Source: Psychrobacillus sp048572895
Lineage (GTDB): Bacteria; Bacillota; Bacilli; Bacillales_A; Planococcaceae
NCBI RefSeq assembly: GCF_048572895.1
Contig: NZ_CP183878.1
Coordinates: 2,232,001-2,296,000 of the forward strand
DNA length: 64,000 bases
Direction: 5' to 3'
Part shown: positions 62,377-64,000 of the stretch, one piece after another
Layout of the letters: each line of letters opens with the position of its first letter
Numbering within the stretch: the stretch's first letter is position 1
Notes under the pieces: generated by a model
Seen by the model: only the letters and a program-made list of their open reading frames with translations
Databases searched by the model: none
Told to the model about the DNA's origin: nothing
Program-made: the position numbers and the translations under genes

Positions 62377-62464
62377 GAAAAACCAGGCAAAAAGATGCCC
62401 AGTCCTTTAAGGTCAAAACCTGTTTTTATCGTTTTCGCAGGCTCCGGACAGACGTTTTAGTATG

Positions 62465-62539
62465 AAATTACCGATTGAATTTTTAGGGATGCTGGTTGTG
62501 ACGTCCGTCACAACCAGCATCCCTTTTTTTCGGTAATTT
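62465..62539. repeat. Nested perfect inverted repeat
   Basis: An 18-bp perfect hairpin (GGGATGCTGGTTGTGACG and its complement, loop TC, 62486-62523), flanked by a second perfect pair AAATTACCGA (62465-62474) / TCGGTAATTT (62530-62539). The hairpin is followed by TTTTTTT, so it can act as terminator for the upstream gene. The outer arms are unusual for a simple terminator and suggest a mobile or REP-like repeat. Confidence 0.8.
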
Positions 62540-62973
62540 TATGGCTTATGTCAGTCCATCATCCTTCTACTACTTTTAGAAACAGGTTAGTACGTTTTTG
62601 TTTAACTAAAGAAAAGATACGATTTTACTTCTAGCAGGAGCTCACGAAGATACAATTTCGTTCACTATTTCGCTTCTTTATTTAGTGAACACTTACTATT
62701 TCTCTTTCATTCCACTAACAATAAAGAAAATCTACCTTCCTCATCCCTCATAACAAAATAGTATAGCTTTTCTATAGACGGTTTTATCCCAATATTAAAT
62801 TTGAGCTACCTTTTCATCTAAGCGATAAGCTATGTTAAATCTTATAGTAGATTACTACTCAATATATTGATTGTATTGGAAAGCGTCCGCCTGAAGCGAA
62901 AATTAGCAGTATTATTCATCCTCTTTAGTGCCATGAAGCCAGTGTTCACATTATCTTTTTAATCCTTTCTATT

Positions 62974-63010
62974 AAAAAGATAGGTACCTAAGTCAGGTAC
63001 CTACCGTTTT
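62974..63010. terminator. Terminator of the pst-phoU operon
   Basis: The 9-bp palindromic stem TAGGTACCT/AGGTACCTA has a T run on the minus strand just after the phoU stop codon. Confidence 0.75.
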
Positions 63011-63025
63011 TTATACAAACACGTA

Positions 63026-63685
63026 TTAATTATTTAATTCGTAATGCTTTCCTTTTAATAAATATAAAAGTCGTTCTGCAATATTTGTTGCGTGGTCTGC
63101 TGATCTTTCTAAATAACGACACACAAATGATAATTGAGTAACCTGACTTAGCTGAGCGGGATTATTTACTCCTGCATTCAGAAGTGTTCGGATAATATGT
63201 CCGTACATTTCATCTACTTCATCATCCAATTTTGCTATGTTTTTCGCTTCATCCATATTCTCGTTCGTAAATGCATCGAGAACCTGTTTAAGCATTTTAA
63301 TCGTTTTGATGCGCATGTCATCAAGCAAACCTATTGGTTCAATATGTTCATCTTTTCCAATACGTATGGTTTCCTTTGCAATATTACATGCATAATCACC
63401 AATTCGCTCCATATCAGCAGCAATTTTAACAAGCACCATTAATCTTCTTAAATCAGTTGCAACTGGTTGTTGTTTTGCTATTAACAAAATTACTCGATCA
63501 TTCACTTCATCTTCCATACGGTTAATATGTTCATCATTATCAAGTATGGTAAGTGCACCTTCAATATCTTTCTCAAAAAGAAAGTTCATTGAATTGTCTA
63601 AAGTATCAATTGCTGTATTACTTAACTCAAGTAACAAAGACTGAACCTGCTGCAATTCTGCATCAAACTTCTCTCTTCCTACCAT
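63026..63685 (-). CDS. phoU: Phosphate transport regulator PhoU
   Basis: A 219-residue all-helical protein from ATG 63685 (AAAGGGGTT before it; a longer frame reaches 63769 inside pstB). Both PhoU repeats are visible: VNDRVILLIAKQQPVATDLR with DMERIGDYACNIAK, and the second YLERSADHATNIAERLLYL. It binds metal clusters and links the Pst transporter to phosphate signalling. It lies directly after pstB. Confidence 0.93.
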   Translation of the reverse strand: MVGREKFDAELQQVQSLLLELSNTAIDTLDNSMNFLFEKDIEGALTILDNDEHINRMEDEVNDRVILLIAKQQPVATDLRRLMVLVKIAADMERIGDYACNIAKETIRIGKDEHIEPIGLLDDMRIKTIKMLKQVLDAFTNENMDEAKNIAKLDDEVDEMYGHIIRTLLNAGVNNPAQLSQVTQLSFVCRYLERSADHATNIAERLLYLLKGKHYELNN

Positions 63686-63704
63686 GTTTAAATAACCCCT
63701 TTCA

Positions 63705-64000
63705 TCATCCAAAACGACCTGATATATAGTCCTCTGTCCGTTTATCTTCAGGCGTTGAAAAAATAACATCTGTTGTATCGAATTCTACAACTTCCCCATT
63801 CAAGAAAAAGGCTGTTTTATCCGAAATACGTGCTGCTTGTTGCATATTATGTGTCACGATAATAATTGAATACTCTTCTTTCAGCTCTTGTATTAATTCC
63901 TCTACTTTAAGTGTGGAAATTGGATCAAGTGCCGATGTCGGTTCATCCATTAGTATAACATCTGGTTCAATAGCAAGACATCTTGCTATACAAATACGTT
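63705..64000 (-). CDS. pstB: Phosphate ABC transporter ATP-binding protein, 5' end outside window
   Basis: The visible 98 C-terminal codons contain the end of the signature helix (RICIARCLAIEP), Walker B VILMDEPTSALDP, the switch IVTHNMQQAARISD and the PstB C-terminus FFLNGEVVEFDTTDVIFSTP...DYISGRFG (in parts). The gene is cut by the window edge. phoU follows 19 bp downstream. Confidence 0.93.
   Translation of the reverse strand, partial: RICIARCLAIEPDVILMDEPTSALDPISTLKVEELIQELKEEYSIIIVTHNMQQAARISDKTAFFLNGEVVEFDTTDVIFSTPEDKRTEDYISGRFG

Larger units (their letters stand above)
62377..63025. other. Intergenic region between MltG-like gene and phoU
   Basis: A 649-bp gap without a plausible coding frame. 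It contains the nested inverted repeat at 62465-62539 and a bidirectional terminator near 62981-63003. The rest (62540-62970) is AT-rich with no motif I recognise. Confidence 0.55.

Overview
The window comes from a low-GC Gram-positive chromosome of the order Bacillales, most likely a Planococcaceae member (Psychrobacillus/Lysinibacillus/Sporosarcina-like). The evidence is B. subtilis-like gene order (yqgN-yqgQ-ltaS-yqgU-yqgW-yqgX-yqgY, the comG operon, aroK, gcvT-gcvPA-gcvPB, yqhL/lipM), a B12-dependent class II ribonucleotide reductase, lipoteichoic acid synthase, a tandem glycine riboswitch, AGGAGG-type ribosome binding sites and AT-rich sequence. The genus is inference.

Left host part (1-15620): 5'-truncated-by-window nrdJ behind two NrdR boxes; lipM; divergent rhodanese-like yqhL; an AAA+ ATPase with a DUF2809 membrane protein; a DinB-family protein; an ABC-2 exporter; a gene-poor stretch with a gene remnant; the glycine cleavage operon under a glycine riboswitch; shikimate kinase; then comGG, comGF, comGE, comGD and the 3' half of comGC. 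Right host part (52451-64000): the 5' half of comGC, comGB, comGA, a SufR/ArsR-like regulator, the yqgY/yqgX/yqgW/yqgU group, ltaS, yqgQ, 5-formyl-THF cyclo-ligase, rpmG, two small membrane-anchored proteins, phoU and the 3' end of pstB.

Between them lies a 36.8 kb prophage that splits comGC. A 596-residue large serine integrase sits directly at the left boundary. Joining the two comGC fragments at a shared 4-bp core restores a normal 105-residue ComGC, and joining the two prophage ends rebuilds an attP with a strong inverted repeat. This is the layout of 'active lysogeny' prophages, in which excision would restore a competence gene.

The prophage reads mostly on the minus strand from right to left: winged-helix replication-type protein, FtsK/SpoIIIE ATPase, replication-relaxation protein, small membrane protein, an immunity-like divergent control region with palindromic operators, early genes (lipoprotein, SSB-like protein, helicase, and an 896-residue protein with the signature of QDE-1/YonO-type two-barrel RNA polymerases), then terminase small subunit, an inserted resolvase plus GIY-YIG-like gene, terminase large subunit, portal, head, connector and long-tail genes (siphovirus). 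I found no holin or endolysin. The late region is interrupted by several intrinsic terminators, which may be read through or regulated. The comGC switch and the phage-encoded RNA polymerase are the two most interesting systems here.
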